A stretch of 17,790 nucleotides of DNA, taken from assembly GCA_963578625.1 (NCBI GenBank), contig CAUZEO010000066.1:1-17790 (forward strand), read 5' to 3'. Positions 1 to 7,394 of this stretch are shown here, piece by piece. The notes beneath the pieces were generated by a model. That model made no database searches. It worked only from the letters and a program-made list of their open reading frames with translations, and was not told where the DNA came from. Within the stretch, counting starts at the first letter, position 1, and each line of letters begins with the position of its first letter. The DNA comes from CAUZEO01 sp963578625. GTDB lineage: Bacteria > Verrucomicrobiota > Kiritimatiellia > SLOV01. A program made the position numbers and the translations under genes.

Positions 1-2
1 TT

Positions 3-2321
3 CCCGCCAACACGCCTAACGGTAAGTACGAGGCGACGATTGAGGTGGAAGCCGGCCGTGTACTGAACCTCAAGCGACCGCTTCGGGTGAACACGCCGCT
101 GCCCTGCCTGCAGCCGGCGCCAGTGCCCACGGTGGACGGCGACTTGGGCGATTGGAGCGCGGTGCGGCCGACCATTTGGTTGGTGTCCGAGAAGACCCGG
201 GCCGAACTGCGGGCGCTGTGGACGGACGAGGGCCTGTACTTCGCGCTGGCTGTGCGTACGCTCTCGGTGACACCCGGTGTCGCCGGACAGTTCTGGGAAG
301 CCGACAGCGCCGAGATCTTCCTGGACCCCGATTCCTCGGGCGGCGCGGCCTTCGACGGGGACGACCGGAAGTACTGGTTCCTGGCCACGGGACCGGAGGA
401 GAAACCTGTGGCTGGAGTCGACGCTGCGCCGGGTCAGACGTGGGAGATCCCGGATTATGCCCTCCGTTGTACGGACGAAGGCTACGACCTCGAGGTGCGC
501 ATACCGGCGGATCAACTCCCGGGCTGGCCGCCGGAGGAGGGCGCCCTGCTGGGTTGCGATTTCAAGATCAATGATCCCGACTCCGCGGGCGCAAGTGCAT
601 CGTACTTCAGCGGGGCACAGCATTTTGGCGAGGGCGCGTACCAGGCGCCGTGGCTGTGGGGTTGGCTGGCGATGCTGGAGGAGACGGCCACCGACATCAC
701 GCTGTCTGCCGACACCTCCCACCCGGACCTCAGCACCTTTGTCCCGGGCGAGCCGGTGACGCTTTCTTTCCAGGTCGCCGGGTTGAAGCCAAACCAGGAC
801 GACCTGCAGCTCAAGCTGCGCATCCTGGACGAAATGGACCGGACGCTACAGGAGCAGACGTTGGACATTCGGGCCGACGCCGAGGGGCAATGGACCCAGG
901 AGGTGGCAGCACCGTGCGAGAAGCAGGGCTTCTACCGGGCTTTTGTCGAGCTTTCAAACGGGCTTACGTTGCCGAAGCAGGGCATCAGCCGCCGGAAGGG
1001 CTACCTCACCTACGCCGTGATTCCCGATCCGACGAAGCGCAAGATATACGGCGAGAAGGAGAGCTTCTTCGGGATGATGGGGCCTCACGTGGCGAACGTG
1101 ATTCCTCCGCTGGGCGTCCGCTGGGTGATCGAACCCTCACCGATCGCCGTGCGGCAGTTCGGCTATGCGTGGGGGCAAATGGAGCCGGATCATCCGGGGC
1201 AATTTGCGCAAGACCTCGCAGCCGCCCGCGCCAAAGGGGAGACGTTTCCGAAGCGGTTCTATCAGCACTGGCCCCTGTACACCGTAGACGGTCAGCCCAG
1301 GCGATGGCAGGTCTACACACTGCCGACCCTCTTCGTGGGGCCGCCCGAGTGGGCGGTCATTCCCGGAAGCAGGAGCTTCGTCACTGCGGCGCTGAAACCA
1401 GAGGCCGAGGAACACTGGCGCAACTATTGCCTCGAGGCAGCCAAAGCCTACGCGGAATGCTACCCCAACCGCGAGGAGCGCCTCTACCAGATCACTTGGG
1501 AGCCGCAAGGCTTCGAGGATGACGAGCGGCTCCTCCGAACCTACGAAATCGCTTACAAGGCCCTGCACGAATTGGACCCCAAAGCCGTGGTGATCGGCCC
1601 GACGTGCAGCAGTTCCATGGGAACGCTGGCGTGGGAGGAGCGGCTTCTCAGTAAGGGCTTAGGCAAGTACCTGGACGGGTACTCTGTTCATCCCTACCTG
1701 GACTGGCCGAACCTGCGCAGGACGCCCGAACAGAACGGGCTGATCGAAGGGATTCGTGCTCTCAAGGCGATGGTTCGGAAACATACCGGCAAGGATCTGC
1801 CGCTATTCAGCACCGAACAAGGCTTCCCCACCGCGCGGGATCCCTCCAAAGAACTGCTCCAGGCCTGGTGCCACATTCGCTCCAACCTGATCCTGTTGGG
1901 GGAAGGCTTCCGGTTCCACATTTCCTTCCACAGCTACGACTTTGGCGCGGAACCGGGCTACGGCTTCTTCTACAACCTCAGCGCCCGGGCCTACACCCCC
2001 GACAAGGTCAGCCCCAAGCCGGTGGTCCCGGCCTACGCGGCCATGACGTTCCTGGTAGACGGGCACAAGTCCAGCGGCCCCCTCGAGGGGTTGGGCGAAA
2101 ACGCCTGGGGATACACCTATGAGGGCCCGGACGATGCAATCATGGCCCTGTGGAGCGACGAAGAGAAGACGGTATCCCTCCCGGTGAACGCTGAGCAGGC
2201 TGAGGTGTTCAACTGGATGGGGAACAGCAGACTCGTCGCGGCCAATGCGGGTAAGCTGGAAGTCGCGATCGGCCCGAGCCCGACCTATGTCAGATTGAAC
2301 AAGGAGAGGAAAGCGGAGTGA
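3..2321 (+). CDS. 5'-truncated secreted-type glycoside hydrolase, CBM9-like plus clan GH-A barrel
   Basis: The frame is open to the left edge, so the true start lies outside the window; the GTG at 45 is internal and not a credible start. The first visible residues look like the end of a beta-sandwich. A CBM9-like/DOMON-type domain follows at about nt 120-675 (VDGDLGDW near its start, ADSAEIFLDPD inside), then an Ig-like linker at about nt 690-1020, then a TIM-barrel-type region at about nt 1050-2100. Two glutamates sit where clan GH-A enzymes place acid/base and nucleophile: E at 1500-1502 in ITWEPQ and E at 1815-1817 in LFSTEQG. The Asn normally before the acid/base Glu is Trp here. A short beta domain ends the protein. 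It is coupled to the next gene by a GTGA overlap. The exact GH family and substrate are unknown; the hydrolase role is inferred from architecture. Confidence 0.8.
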   Translation, partial: PANTPNGKYEATIEVEAGRVLNLKRPLRVNTPLPCLQPAPVPTVDGDLGDWSAVRPTIWLVSEKTRAELRALWTDEGLYFALAVRTLSVTPGVAGQFWEADSAEIFLDPDSSGGAAFDGDDRKYWFLATGPEEKPVAGVDAAPGQTWEIPDYALRCTDEGYDLEVRIPADQLPGWPPEEGALLGCDFKINDPDSAGASASYFSGAQHFGEGAYQAPWLWGWLAMLEETATDITLSADTSHPDLSTFVPGEPVTLSFQVAGLKPNQDDLQLKLRILDEMDRTLQEQTLDIRADAEGQWTQEVAAPCEKQGFYRAFVELSNGLTLPKQGISRRKGYLTYAVIPDPTKRKIYGEKESFFGMMGPHVANVIPPLGVRWVIEPSPIAVRQFGYAWGQMEPDHPGQFAQDLAAARAKGETFPKRFYQHWPLYTVDGQPRRWQVYTLPTLFVGPPEWAVIPGSRSFVTAALKPEAEEHWRNYCLEAAKAYAECYPNREERLYQITWEPQGFEDDERLLRTYEIAYKALHELDPKAVVIGPTCSSSMGTLAWEERLLSKGLGKYLDGYSVHPYLDWPNLRRTPEQNGLIEGIRALKAMVRKHTGKDLPLFSTEQGFPTARDPSKELLQAWCHIRSNLILLGEGFRFHISFHSYDFGAEPGYGFFYNLSARAYTPDKVSPKPVVPAYAAMTFLVDGHKSSGPLEGLGENAWGYTYEGPDDAIMALWSDEEKTVSLPVNAEQAEVFNWMGNSRLVAANAGKLEVAIGPSPTYVRLNKERKAE
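2301..2309 (+). promoter_or_regulatory. Shine-Dalgarno for the BNR/sialidase-like gene
   Basis: AAGGAGAGG lies inside the 3' end of the upstream gene, 8 nt before the GTG at 2318. It supports the GTG start and the GTGA overlap (GTG 2318-2320, TGA 2319-2321), which suggests translational coupling of the two genes. Confidence 0.75.
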
Positions 2322-3631
2322 TAGAACCAAATTTCGATGTGAGCTTCTCACTGGGTGAGCCTGTCCTGATCATGCACGGCCCGGCCACGGATACCCCGTG
2401 GGGAGTCTGCCAGTTTCCGGACATGTGGCGTGGATGTGACGGCGCCGTCTATCTCTGCGTCAACATGGGGGTTGATTGCAACCTGGGGGACCATGAGGAA
2501 TCGTGCTGGCTCAAGAGCGACAGCAACGGTGCGAGCTGGAGCAGGATTCCGCTTGCGCAGGTGGACTTGCGCCCCGATGTCGTGGAACTTTCCGACGGCG
2601 GCGCCATCTGTTTCGGGCGCGAACGCTTCGTCTATCATTGGTCGACATTCGGCCCCGGCAACCAATGGCCCCATCTTTACCCCGCGAAATGGGGGGTGGC
2701 AGCCGTGGCCGAACCCTTCTACTACCCGTATGGCTGGCGCTACGATGCGATCTACCGTTTCGGGGACTTGCCCGCCGAGGCACGGCAGTGGCCGTGCCGC
2801 ATCCGCATGCCTGACGGTCAGTGGGAGGACTCTTCTTTTCTCGTAGACGCGCCGGAACTGCGCAAGTGCGGCATCGTTCGCCAGCAGCTCTGGTTTGAAA
2901 AGGAACAGACGTGGGAGGATGTGGAGCCTTACCTTGACCCTCCCGTGCCGATCAAGGTCACCTGCCTGGGGGACGGATCGCTGGTGACGCCCGTGTACGG
3001 TCAGCACCCGGAGGTGCTGGATCGGTATTTTGCCGTAATACATTGCCTGGCCTCTGAGGACGGCGGACGCACCTGGGACATGCGCGGCACGGTGGCTGAC
3101 CAGGTCGGCCTGGTGACCCACGGATTCGGAGGCGACGAACAGGAGTTCGTCGAGACGGAAAACGGCGACATTCTGTGTTTTATGCGCACTCTGATGAGCG
3201 GGGATCAGGGCGTGAGCCGCGAACTCTATATGGCGCGGTCCAGCGACGGCGGAAGGAATTGGTCTACGCCGCAAGCCATCGCACCTGTATCGGTAACGCC
3301 CCACGTGACGAAGCTCAAGGACGGCGTCCTTGCGGTCATCTACGGCAGGCCCGGTGTTCATCTGGCGGCCAGCACCGATGGCGGCGTGACCTGGCCGGCG
3401 AGAAAGACCGTGGTCGGTCCAGCCGAATCCGAACTCCTCGCCCGCCCCGACGAGGTCGGACACAGCACGCTGGGCAATTCGCCCGAGACCTCCTGTTCCA
3501 ATACCGACCTGGTAAAAACCGGGCCGGACCGTTTTCTCATCGCGTACAGCGATTTCCGATACCCTCACCCCGAAGGAGGGTTCTGCAAAGCGGTGCTTAC
3601 TTGCGAGGTGACTGTTTCCAACCAGGTTTAG
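2318..3631 (+). CDS. BNR/Asp-box protein of the sialidase superfamily
   Basis: This 437-residue protein has no signal peptide. It carries Asp-box motifs typical of six-bladed sialidase propellers: SEDGGRTW (246-253), SSDGGRNW (308-315), STDGGVTW (352-359) and a degenerate SDSNGASW (67-74). The N-terminal RIP motif that supplies the first catalytic arginine of classical GH33 enzymes is absent. A region EFVETENGDILCFMR (276-290) resembles the Glu...Arg segment of sialidases, and GRPG (343-346) could supply another Arg. It is therefore a sialidase-fold protein whose chemistry is uncertain: an unusual exo-hydrolase or a non-sialidase relative. The GTG start overlaps the previous stop and has a good Shine-Dalgarno. 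The partner barrel enzyme suggests that both act on the same glycan, but this protein looks cytoplasmic. Confidence 0.82.
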   Translation: MIEPNFDVSFSLGEPVLIMHGPATDTPWGVCQFPDMWRGCDGAVYLCVNMGVDCNLGDHEESCWLKSDSNGASWSRIPLAQVDLRPDVVELSDGGAICFGRERFVYHWSTFGPGNQWPHLYPAKWGVAAVAEPFYYPYGWRYDAIYRFGDLPAEARQWPCRIRMPDGQWEDSSFLVDAPELRKCGIVRQQLWFEKEQTWEDVEPYLDPPVPIKVTCLGDGSLVTPVYGQHPEVLDRYFAVIHCLASEDGGRTWDMRGTVADQVGLVTHGFGGDEQEFVETENGDILCFMRTLMSGDQGVSRELYMARSSDGGRNWSTPQAIAPVSVTPHVTKLKDGVLAVIYGRPGVHLAASTDGGVTWPARKTVVGPAESELLARPDEVGHSTLGNSPETSCSNTDLVKTGPDRFLIAYSDFRYPHPEGGFCKAVLTCEVTVSNQV

Positions 3632-3664
3632 TGCAGTGTGACGTGGAGTTCTGATGCGAAACGG

Positions 3665-3679
3665 GCGAGTAGAACGGAC
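3665..3679 (+). repeat. Short sequence module shared with the spacer before the GH127 operon
   Basis: GCGAGTAGAACGGAC here matches GCGAGTGAAACGGAC at 7321-7335 in 13 of 15 positions. Both are followed within about 25 nt by ACGGC...GGAGG and then by a short palindrome. The match is short, so common ancestry is only suggested. Confidence 0.35.
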
Positions 3680-3682
3680 CGT

Positions 3683-3700
3683 ACGGCGGAGGACCGCCGT
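3683..3700 (+). repeat. Palindromic hairpin A (7-bp stem, AGGA loop)
   Basis: ACGGCGG and CCGCCGT pair perfectly around the loop AGGA, with CTCC directly downstream. On the opposite strand this reads GGAG, stem, TCCT, stem, the same layout as hairpin B 30 nt away. No T-run follows, so it is not a standard intrinsic terminator. It lies about 50 nt after the stop of the sialidase-like gene and may be a REP-type element or affect the mRNA 3' end. Confidence 0.6.
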
Positions 3701-3729
3701 CTCCACTATTACGTTCGTCATAGATGGAG

Positions 3730-3747
3730 CCGGCCGTCCTCGGCCGG
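3730..3747 (+). repeat. Palindromic hairpin B (7-bp stem, TCCT loop)
   Basis: CCGGCCG and CGGCCGG pair perfectly around TCCT and are preceded by GGAG (3726-3729). Compared with hairpin A in reverse complement, the loop and flank are the same. The stem differs at two base pairs, and both changes are compensatory. This argues that the folded form has been preserved. Confidence 0.6.
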
Positions 3748-3834
3748 ACCGACGCGTGGGTGTCCGGCTTACATCCCTGTTCACATTCGTCTGTTACAGC
3801 GCACGGGTCCACGATGCTGCATGCAGGTAAAATG

Positions 3835-6800
3835 ATGTTGAGATCCTTGCTGTTGCTCTTGCTGGTGGCGCTTCCGGCCGCCGGCAACGAAATACTCGTC
3901 TACCCGGACGGGCCGCTCAACCCTCGTGTCCCCGCGATTCCACCGCAAGACGGGGGAAGCCGGGGGCATTGCTTTCCGATCAGCGAAGAGGGTGACTATC
4001 CTCTGAAGCCGTATATCCAGTTTCCCCAGGGAGGGCATCTGTCCGCTGACGTACGTGACGACCTGAACCCGGAGGAACGGCGTTTCTTTTCTCTATTCGA
4101 CTCAACCTATTCGCTGAAACTGACCCGGTCCGACCTCGGCAAGAACCGCCAGGTCCGATTCGTTTATTCCAAAGGGGAAAACGAATTGGCTTCCGCCCAT
4201 GTGCCGCCAATCCCCGCCGGCTGGTCGGGCGTAGAGCTCAAATGGAATCAAACGAGCGCCGACCTGTTCCAGGGTGGTAACAAGGTGGCGGAATTGAAAC
4301 TCGAGGCGCCCTTCGTTCCCACCTCACTGAGAGTCGACGGGTGGGGAGTGGATGAATTGCAGGTTGCCGGGGACGGGGATCTGTCGCTGGATTGGGAGAG
4401 CGGCTACGCTGCGAGGGTGGGTCTGCCGCCGAAAGCCGAGGCGTTGCTCACGGCACGCCTGTTCGGCTTCGACACCTACGTCATCTCGCTGGACCCGGCC
4501 AAGCGTGATTGCCCGATGGTGCAGCTCATTAACACGGGGCCTGATGAGCGCCTGGCCACCATCCGCTTCAATCTTCAGAGCGAAGTCAGGGAGCAACAGC
4601 ACACGTGGGAACAGACGGTGACCGTCCCGGCGCGTTCGGAGGCGATGGTTCCCGTGCAGTTCCCGTTCGAGATGGAGAGCGACGTGTACCACATGGCTGT
4701 TGCCGCGGGGGAGGCGACGCCGCCGATCGAGGCGCGCAAGCACTTCATGTACATCAAGCTGCGGAACGAGCCGCCGGGTCCCGAGAAGTTTGGCCTACAT
4801 GATTCCATGCGGCCGATCGGATTCTGGCCGGACGCCCTCCCCATTCACCTGGAACACAGGTATGCCCACTGGGCCGATGTGCAAGGTCCACCCTGGCTCA
4901 AATTGTGGGACGGCAAATGGGGCCTGGATCCCGATTTGCCGCCCGAAGAGTGGAACTGGCGGAGGACCGAGAAAATCCTGGCTGCCTTCTATGCGGGGCA
5001 CACCGTCTACGTGTCCATGACGGGGCTGCCGACCTTTCCCTGGATGCGGAGCAAGTTATACGAGGCCGAATCTCGCAGGAGGGAGAACCCCTGGGGCGTG
5101 ACGGGAGGGGTACCGGACTTCGAGCGCTACCGGCGATTCCTTCGCGCCTTTGCCCTGCGATACAAAGGGAAGATTACCTTCTACGAGATCGAAAACGAGC
5201 CCAGTGGAATCATTTACAACTGCCTCAAGCCTGAGGACTACTTTCAAGTCGCCAAGGCTGTCTATGAGGAAGTGAAGGCGGTTGACCCCGAGGTCCGGGT
5301 CTTCGGTATCAGTGGCACGGGTGGTACTGCTGATGATTTCATTCCCTGGATGCGAGAGGTCTTCGAACTCGGAGGTCATCGGTACATGGACGGAGTCTCC
5401 TGGCACACTTACATAGCTCCGCGCATGCCGCATGAAGTCGACCTGATGGGCAGGTGCGCGAGTGCTCTCGATGCAATCGCCCAAACAGGTAAGAAGATGC
5501 CGATCATCAACTCGGAAACGGGCCTGAAGTTCGCCAATCGGGAAGAAATCGACCGGCCGATCTCAGAGGCGCGCCTTCGCGAGCTCAACCGTGAAGGCAG
5601 CGAAACCTGGCCGGATTACGGGATGTCGGAGAGAAGGGGCGGGGCTTCGTTTGTTCAGAATGTCATCGTGAACTTTCTGACCGGCGCTGAGTACTTCACC
5701 ATCTTCGGTTGGCATCCCATGTGGTCGAGTCCGAAATCTGAGCCGGGCAGTGTCGAATTCGGATGGTTTGTCGCGGCATACAAGACAGACGGGCGAACGC
5801 CGGGGCAGCACACGCTGGCGCTCGGCGTGCTCATCGCACAGATGGAGCCTGCCGTTCACACGCGCGGGCGCGCGATCAGTCAGCACGGGATCCAAGGAGG
5901 TGTTTTTCCCAAGAAGGCCGGCGGTGAGGTGGCTGTTTTATGGTCTACGGGCAAATCCGGTACGTTGTTCGTCCAATCGGAGAATCCGACCCTGGAGCAC
6001 GTCGACATGTTTGGGCACAGCAGCGTCCTGGAAGGCCGCGGGCACGGGGGTATCTATACGCACACCATCGTTTTGGAGGAAGAATCCTCTTATATCCACG
6101 CAAGGAAGCCGTTTCGGGAAGTCCTGGCATCACCGATAGAGTCGGTACATGTAGAGGCCGATTCGGCAGGTCGGCGGCAGATAGACCTTACGATCAAGAA
6201 TGTCTTCCCGAAGCCGTGGCAGGGGCGGATCGCGTTCGAGAAAGAGCCGGGATGGCGGATTGTCCCCGCCGAACGGGACTTCATGCTCAAACCCGGCGAA
6301 CACGCTGCTTTGTCGTTTGAATACGAAGTCGACCCGAGCGTGGCCAGGGGGCGACATTCTCACGCTCTCCGCGTCAGCTTACCGGATGGAACGCCGTGTC
6401 TCTCCGCGGTGACGATTGCGGTCAGCCCCGTCTTCCGCATACCGCGGTTGCCCGATGATTCCTCCCTTTCCGGGGTGCAGGCCTGGCAGCCGCCGGGAGG
6501 CCCCCTTGTGCTGAATCGAAGGGATCAGGTTGTGGTGGGACGACCGCCGTGTCCCGACGGGCTTCTGGAAAGGGAAGGCTGGACCGGCCCCGACGAACTG
6601 TCCGCCGAGGCCAAGGTCGGCTATGACGAAGACGGTCTGTCGGTTTACGTCAAGGTACACGATGCCCATCCGGGTCTGCCTGACGAGTGGCCGGGCGTCT
6701 TGGGTTCGTCCCTGGAATTCTTCTTTGACTTCCGATCGAAGGACAGCGAATTGGGCAGGGTAAACTATGACACGAAAGTCCATCAGTTGGTGGTCCGGCC

Positions 6801-7110
6801 CGTGATCGAACAGGGCCAGACACCGGCGCTCTGGCATGCGTCCCGCGCATCGTCGGCACTATCGAATATATCGCTTGATGCCGGACGCCTCGATGACGAG
6901 AACTACTGGGTTGTCCTGCACATTCCATGGAGCGACATCGGCAATCCGTTGCCGCCGGGAACGCGGATGGGGTTCGACATCGGGGTCAACGGTCCCCCCC
7001 GGAATCGCAAGGGCCGCAAGACCCAGATCATGATGTTCGGGAATTCGGACAATTGCGTGAACGCATCGGCATTTGGCGTGGGGATACTGGGCGACCGTCC
7101 GCGCGATTGA
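3835..7110 (+). CDS. Large secreted glycoside hydrolase, clan GH-A barrel with C-terminal CBM9-like domain
   Basis: 1091 residues from the ATG at 3835 (an ATG at 3832 is equally possible; a weak AGGT Shine-Dalgarno is at 3825-3828). The frame stays open upstream to an ATG at 3724, but that would bury the signal peptide MLRSLLLLLLVALPAAG. Order: signal peptide (1-17), beta-sandwich, possibly LamG-like (about 20-155), Ig-like region (about 180-315), TIM-barrel region (about 318-640), C-terminal beta domains (about 690-860) and a CBM9-like domain (about 895-1091, with SSLEFFFDFR). The barrel carries IENEPSG with E455 as likely acid/base and INSETG with E561 as likely nucleophile, 106 residues apart. 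It is thus a probable retaining clan GH-A enzyme, perhaps near GH5/GH39. Substrate unknown; it probably acts outside the cytoplasm. Spacers on both sides suggest its own transcript. Confidence 0.85.
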   Translation: MLRSLLLLLLVALPAAGNEILVYPDGPLNPRVPAIPPQDGGSRGHCFPISEEGDYPLKPYIQFPQGGHLSADVRDDLNPEERRFFSLFDSTYSLKLTRSDLGKNRQVRFVYSKGENELASAHVPPIPAGWSGVELKWNQTSADLFQGGNKVAELKLEAPFVPTSLRVDGWGVDELQVAGDGDLSLDWESGYAARVGLPPKAEALLTARLFGFDTYVISLDPAKRDCPMVQLINTGPDERLATIRFNLQSEVREQQHTWEQTVTVPARSEAMVPVQFPFEMESDVYHMAVAAGEATPPIEARKHFMYIKLRNEPPGPEKFGLHDSMRPIGFWPDALPIHLEHRYAHWADVQGPPWLKLWDGKWGLDPDLPPEEWNWRRTEKILAAFYAGHTVYVSMTGLPTFPWMRSKLYEAESRRRENPWGVTGGVPDFERYRRFLRAFALRYKGKITFYEIENEPSGIIYNCLKPEDYFQVAKAVYEEVKAVDPEVRVFGISGTGGTADDFIPWMREVFELGGHRYMDGVSWHTYIAPRMPHEVDLMGRCASALDAIAQTGKKMPIINSETGLKFANREEIDRPISEARLRELNREGSETWPDYGMSERRGGASFVQNVIVNFLTGAEYFTIFGWHPMWSSPKSEPGSVEFGWFVAAYKTDGRTPGQHTLALGVLIAQMEPAVHTRGRAISQHGIQGGVFPKKAGGEVAVLWSTGKSGTLFVQSENPTLEHVDMFGHSSVLEGRGHGGIYTHTIVLEEESSYIHARKPFREVLASPIESVHVEADSAGRRQIDLTIKNVFPKPWQGRIAFEKEPGWRIVPAERDFMLKPGEHAALSFEYEVDPSVARGRHSHALRVSLPDGTPCLSAVTIAVSPVFRIPRLPDDSSLSGVQAWQPPGGPLVLNRRDQVVVGRPPCPDGLLEREGWTGPDELSAEAKVGYDEDGLSVYVKVHDAHPGLPDEWPGVLGSSLEFFFDFRSKDSELGRVNYDTKVHQLVVRPVIEQGQTPALWHASRASSALSNISLDAGRLDDENYWVVLHIPWSDIGNPLPPGTRMGFDIGVNGPPRNRKGRKTQIMMFGNSDNCVNASAFGVGILGDRPRD

Positions 7111-7142
7111 TGCGCGGCGAACAGAGGAAGATCGGACCGGAC

Positions 7143-7221
7143 GAAGTGAAGTCGGTTAAGGGTATCCGAGTAAGTGTGGGGACGAAGAGAATCGGTTACG
7201 TGTAGGGACGAAGTGTAGTCT
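7143..7221 (+). repeat. 13-bp periodic degenerate repeat array, forward arm (left locus)
   Basis: A TAAG/GAAG/TACG word recurs at 7143, 7157, 7171, 7184, 7197 and 7210, with spacings 14, 14, 13, 13 and 13 nt. The unit resembles CGGTTAAGTGTATC. Block 7153-7179 matches the reverse complement of 7259-7285 in 25 of 27 positions, so it forms the left arm of a long imperfect hairpin. It begins about 30 nt after the stop of the large hydrolase gene. Confidence 0.75.
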
Positions 7222-7233
7222 CCGGGCAGTTCA

Positions 7234-7294
7234 GACTCTTACGCGCCACACTTCAACGCCACCCTTACTCGGATACACTTAACCGATCGACTTA
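7234..7294 (-). repeat. 13-bp periodic repeat array, reverse arm (left locus)
   Basis: Read on the minus strand, the TAAG/GAAG word starts at 7294, 7281, 7267, 7254 and 7241 (spacings 13, 14, 13, 13). It pairs with the forward arm. The inner ends AGTCT (7217-7221) and AGACT (7233-7237) close the structure around an 11-nt loop. Its core 7259-7285 is identical over 27 nt, in inverted orientation, to 15830-15856 some 8.5 kb away. Confidence 0.78.
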
Positions 7295-7320
7295 AACGAG
7301 AACCCGAGGAAACAAAGCGC

Positions 7321-7335
7321 GCGAGTGAAACGGAC
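7321..7335 (+). repeat. Short module shared with the 3.7-kb spacer
   Basis: GCGAGTGAAACGGAC is the counterpart of 3665-3679 (13/15 identical) and likewise precedes a hairpin. It lies between the repeat arrays and the GH127 gene. Function unknown. Confidence 0.35.
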
Positions 7336-7357
7336 GCGAACACGGCACTGGAGGCTA

Positions 7358-7377
7358 TTTCAGGCTGGCGCCTGAAA
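7358..7377 (+). repeat. Perfect 8-bp hairpin just upstream of the GH127 gene
   Basis: TTTCAGGC and GCCTGAAA pair around the loop TGGC. The structure ends 17 nt before the ATG at 7395, so if transcribed it would sit in the 5' leader of the four-gene operon. There is no downstream T-run. It could be a REP-like palindrome or a leader structure affecting translation. Confidence 0.5.
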
Positions 7378-7394
7378 AACCTCAGTGTAATCGT

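Noticed and set aside
3683..3747. Intrinsic terminators after the BNR gene
   Set aside because: Both hairpins are GC-rich but neither is followed by a T-run on either strand, so a Rho-independent terminator cannot be supported.
2348..3784. 478-codon minus-strand frame opposite the BNR protein
   Set aside because: The plus strand carries clear Asp boxes in phase. The antisense product is not recognisable and runs into the palindromic spacer.
3724..3834. N-terminal extension of the large hydrolase from the ATG at 3724
   Set aside because: It would translate through hairpin B and place 37 non-hydrophobic residues before a clear signal peptide; the start at 3832/3835 is better.
7143..7294. CRISPR array
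   Set aside because: The 12-14 nt units are degenerate and contiguous, there are no unique spacers and no cas genes, and the two arms are inverted.
7111..7394. Complete insertion sequence or transposon remnant
   Set aside because: No transposase-like reading frame and no target-site duplication could be seen; only inverted arrays are present.
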